Below are positions 22,422 through 23,648 of a DNA stretch of 23,648 nucleotides, one piece after another. Position 1 is the stretch's first letter, and the number at the start of each line of letters is the position of its first letter. The notes under the pieces are model-generated. The model was not told where the DNA came from and searched no databases. It saw nothing but the letters and a program-made list of their open reading frames with translations. The translations under genes were made by a program, and so were the position numbers. Source of the DNA: a virus; IMG/VR virus record IMGVR_UViG_3300017741_001868, positions 1 through 23,648 of that record, one strand, 5' to 3'.

Positions 22422-23152
22422 AAACGTTGGTTGTACAGGTTCAAGTGGGGAACACTGCTGCATATGTTTACGACAGCATTCCTGATGCAAAAGAAAGTGC
22501 AAAATTGTTTCGTGATATTTGTATCCCTAGTGTTAAACGTTATGCAGAAAAACACGATTACGATTACAAAATGATTACCGAGTATCCTGAAGATTTTGAC
22601 ATCACATATTTCAATAGAAATACAAAGTCAAAAGATCATGATTATTCGGGTGGTGGTAAAAACAAATGCTCAACTTTGATTCGATATTTAAATATGGGGA
22701 TAGAAGGGTATGACAGGATTGTTTCTTTAGATTGTGATGTTTGGATACCTGATCACGCTTCACCAGTTCCTGAGGTCAAAGGTCACGCTGGTTGTGTTGA
22801 TCTAGGGAAACCATGGGCAGAGTTTAGAAGTAAATATAAACTTCCCCATGATAAATTTATCAACGGTGGAGTTCAAATCGTTGATGGACCAACAGGTTCT
22901 AAAATATGTAAATTTGTTCAAAAGAAAATTATAAACAGAGACCTACCAATGATTCATACTGATCAAGCATATATGAATGAATGGCGTTCTCTGAATCCTG
23001 ATAAATCTTTTGTTCTTGATGAGAGTTGGAATTATATGACTGGTGTATATGTGAGAACAGATGATTACTCTAATGTGAATTTTGTCCATTTTGCTGGCGG
23101 TAATGGTAGAGGGATATTCCTCGATCAAGTGAAAAGAGGAGTGGTGAAATGA
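22418..23152 (+). CDS. GT8-like glycosyltransferase, copy 2
   Basis: A 244-residue GT-A type enzyme, a paralogue of the gene at 18204. RIVSLDCDVWIPDH at about 100-113 holds D105-C106-D107, the metal-binding D-x-D. KFINGGVQIVDGP is the acceptor loop, HTDQAYMNEW the late acidic motif, and NFVHFAGGNGRG the final His-Gly site. The ATG at 22418 overlaps the previous stop (ATGA), and a TTG upstream in the same frame is not needed. It is followed by a coupled GT25-like gene. Confidence 0.83.
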   Translation: MKTLVVQVQVGNTAAYVYDSIPDAKESAKLFRDICIPSVKRYAEKHDYDYKMITEYPEDFDITYFNRNTKSKDHDYSGGGKNKCSTLIRYLNMGIEGYDRIVSLDCDVWIPDHASPVPEVKGHAGCVDLGKPWAEFRSKYKLPHDKFINGGVQIVDGPTGSKICKFVQKKIINRDLPMIHTDQAYMNEWRSLNPDKSFVLDESWNYMTGVYVRTDDYSNVNFVHFAGGNGRGIFLDQVKRGVVK

Positions 23153-23648
23153 AAGCATTTGCTATCGTAGTTAAAGGTGTAGAAACATCCGAAACAGGTT
23201 TTAAAAATTTAGAGAGATCTTCTAAGAAAGTCAAGAACGATTTTAAAGTAGAAAGGTTTGAAGCGACAACACCTGAGTTTGCAAACGTATCTTTGGCAGG
23301 TAATGGTATCAAGTGGACATATCCTTGGGAAGGTGAGAAAATTGATATTGCTTCGGGGATGACTTTGAAATCATACCCAACAGCGTATAAAGAACGTCGT
23401 ATTGCTTGTTTCATGAGTCACTTTAGATTGTGGCATGAATGTATCAAACGTGATGAACCCATTCTTGTACTCGAACATGATTCTTTGTTCTTACAGAAAT
23501 TAAATTATGATTATATCCTTGAATCTAAATTCGACATCATTGGTATCAATAACCCCTTAATGGCGACACGTAAAGCAAAACTGTTTCATGATATGATAAA
23601 AGAACACCCTCAAGAGATTCAGCAGGTTCCGGATATTGATGAGTTCAA
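23149..23648 (+). CDS. GT25-like glycosyltransferase, copy 2 (cut by window edge)
   Basis: An open frame from ATG 23149 to the window end, 166 residues visible. RRIACFMSHFRLWHECI is the lead-in motif and PILVLEHDSLF (104-114) the active-site strand, again with Glu-His-Asp (109-111) as in the first copy. The C-terminal motif lies beyond the window. It overlaps the GT8-like gene by four bases (ATGA), and AGAGGAG at 23135-23141 provides a ribosome site. The cassette therefore continues past the window. Confidence 0.78.
   Translation, partial: MKAFAIVVKGVETSETGFKNLERSSKKVKNDFKVERFEATTPEFANVSLAGNGIKWTYPWEGEKIDIASGMTLKSYPTAYKERRIACFMSHFRLWHECIKRDEPILVLEHDSLFLQKLNYDYILESKFDIIGINNPLMATRKAKLFHDMIKEHPQEIQQVPDIDEF

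Noticed and set aside
1-23648. tRNA genes, CRISPR arrays, insertion sequences, attachment sites
   Set aside because: Gaps between genes are at most about 116 bases, and none shows a cloverleaf, regularly spaced repeats or transposase motifs.

Overview
This window looks like a piece of an AT-rich marine tailed-phage genome, most likely a T4-like myovirus of the kind that infects SAR11 or picocyanobacteria. The reasons are: every supported gene lies on the + strand; genes are packed with ATGA, TAATG or TGATG stop/start overlaps; and tail-fibre-like proteins sit beside a holin-like protein, a T4-type RNase H, a PhoH ATPase, a RecB-family nuclease, a class II ribonucleotide reductase, a 5'(3')-deoxyribonucleotidase and a sugar-modification cassette. 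There are no photosynthesis genes, integrase, tRNA, CRISPR array or insertion sequence. The host cannot be fixed from the sequence. No gene-free stretch exceeds about 120 bases.

Region 1 (1-7308) is virion and host-recognition material. It holds the end of one small fibre-like protein, three small paralogous fibre-like proteins coupled head to tail, two proteins of the tail-assembly or fibre-accessory type, and two very large paralogous adhesins (849 and 834 residues), each with three LamG/concanavalin-like domains. A three-segment holin-like membrane protein follows (7321-7779). A hairpin and a promoter overlap in the next gap.

Region 2 (7896-12217) starts with the monomeric B12-dependent ribonucleotide reductase. 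Three cysteine-motif proteins follow in a row (DUF1289-like, radical SAM with an N-terminal twitch/SPASM-like part, small zinc ribbon). Then come a small unknown protein and a GIY-YIG-like nuclease.

Region 3 (12290-18193) is DNA and nucleotide metabolism mixed with small unknown genes: RNase H/flap nuclease, a likely DUF6433 protein, a conserved 201-residue phage protein, PhoH, two small secreted or membrane proteins, a RecB-like exonuclease, a deoxyribonucleotidase, and an EF-hand protein with two membrane segments. Three strong promoter-like sites with the same layout (TTTAC, 17-base spacer, TGATATAAT) split this region into short transcription units. A fourth, similar site drives the reductase.

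Region 4 (18204 to the window end) is a contiguous sugar cassette of at least eight genes: GT8-like, FkbM methyltransferase, a second methyltransferase, GT25-like, two GT9-like, a second GT8-like and a second GT25-like cut by the window edge. They probably build and methylate a short glycan. Whether the target is the host envelope or the phage's own virion is not visible here.

The items most worth a second look are the promoter family, the sugar cassette with its paired paralogues, the run of cysteine-motif genes around the radical SAM enzyme, and the EF-hand membrane protein whose C-terminus resembles that of the holin-like protein.
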